From Melioribacteraceae bacterium (lineage in GTDB: Bacteria > Bacteroidota > Ignavibacteria > Ignavibacteriales > Melioribacteraceae), in assembly GCA_015486905.1 (NCBI GenBank), contig WFQV01000276.1, forward strand, positions 1 through 5,283: DNA of 5,283 bases, read 5' to 3'. The notes under the pieces are model-generated. The model searched no databases. It saw nothing but the letters and a program-made list of their open reading frames with translations, and was not told the origin of the DNA. Shown in pieces: positions 5,125 through 5,283 of this stretch (its first letter is position 1; each line of letters starts with the position of its first letter). Both the position numbers and the translations under genes were made by a program.

Positions 5125-5283
5125 TAATGGCGTGGCTTTTCACTCGCCTGCCCGCCGAATCCCGATTCATTCAGAGTAGGAGGATCCGCCGAAAACAAAA
5201 AAGCCGAGTTAAAAAGAAAACGCATATCCGCCGAGGTGGACTATTTCAAAATTTTTATTTCCTTACTGTTATTAGTTTACAAC
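5125..5283. repeat. Diverged, insertion-bearing copy of the interspersed repeat, R3 (truncated by window end)
   Basis: It begins TAATGGCGTGGCTTTTCAC, aligning with the R1/R2 left end, and returns to the family at GCCGAAAACAAAAAAGCCGA and at CTATTTCAAAATTTTTATTT through to TTTACAAC. Compared with R2 it has about 39 extra bases at 5149-5187 and a replaced stretch around 5216-5240 containing TCCGCC-GA-GGTGGA, a small hairpin. The right half lies beyond the window. It stands 120 bases upstream of the higB start, in the same orientation as R1 and R2, so it would follow a further gene unit off the right edge. Confidence 0.82.

Noticed and set aside
3182..5283. CRISPR array
   Set aside because: The repeats are about 200 bp and 920-1020 bp apart with genes between them; there are no short regular repeat-spacer units and no cas genes.

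Overview
The window is an AT-rich bacterial chromosome segment in two parts. The left 2.2 kb is the end of a flagellar operon on the + strand. The right 3 kb is an accessory block of toxin-antitoxin (TA) genes, all on the - strand and separated by copies of one roughly 200-bp repeat. No taxonomic marker is present. A polar-type flagellar FlhA-FlhF-FlhG set, the AT-rich coding style, a possible TAnnTTTG promoter element and GC-rich 'SPLER'-type palindromic repeats would suit the Bacteroidota/Ignavibacteriota (FCB) neighbourhood. That assignment is inference.

Left part (1-2208): the C-terminal end of flhA (export gate), complete flhF (SRP-like GTPase) and complete flhG (MinD-like ATPase) are translationally coupled by 1-bp stop/start overlaps. 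FlhF and FlhG normally act together to set flagellar place and number. FlhG here keeps an N-terminal NQAEKLR motif that matches the FlhF-activating DQAxxLR helix. The flagellar strand ends at flhG. The next 100 bp (2209-2308) hold nothing I can assign, and the genes that follow converge on it.

Right part, read in its own (- strand) direction from 5283 down: a truncated repeat copy (R3); a higB-higA toxin-antitoxin pair with a nested palindrome in its leader; repeat R2; a vapB-like/vapC PIN pair; repeat R1; and a Phd-type antitoxin with a second PIN toxin. The last toxin's reading frame runs on through a GC-rich double-hairpin element. R1 and R2 are both exactly 201 bp and differ at 9 positions by hand alignment. 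Each sits 24-37 bp downstream of a TA stop codon, carries a terminator-like hairpin in the TA direction, and has complementary ends (TAAC...GTTA).

The order [promoter - TA pair - repeat], repeated with constant orientation, looks like a cassette array. It resembles gene cassettes with attC sites in sedentary chromosomal integrons, although the repeats are longer than usual attC sites and no integrase is visible. A non-autonomous palindromic mobile repeat or simple segmental duplication remains possible.
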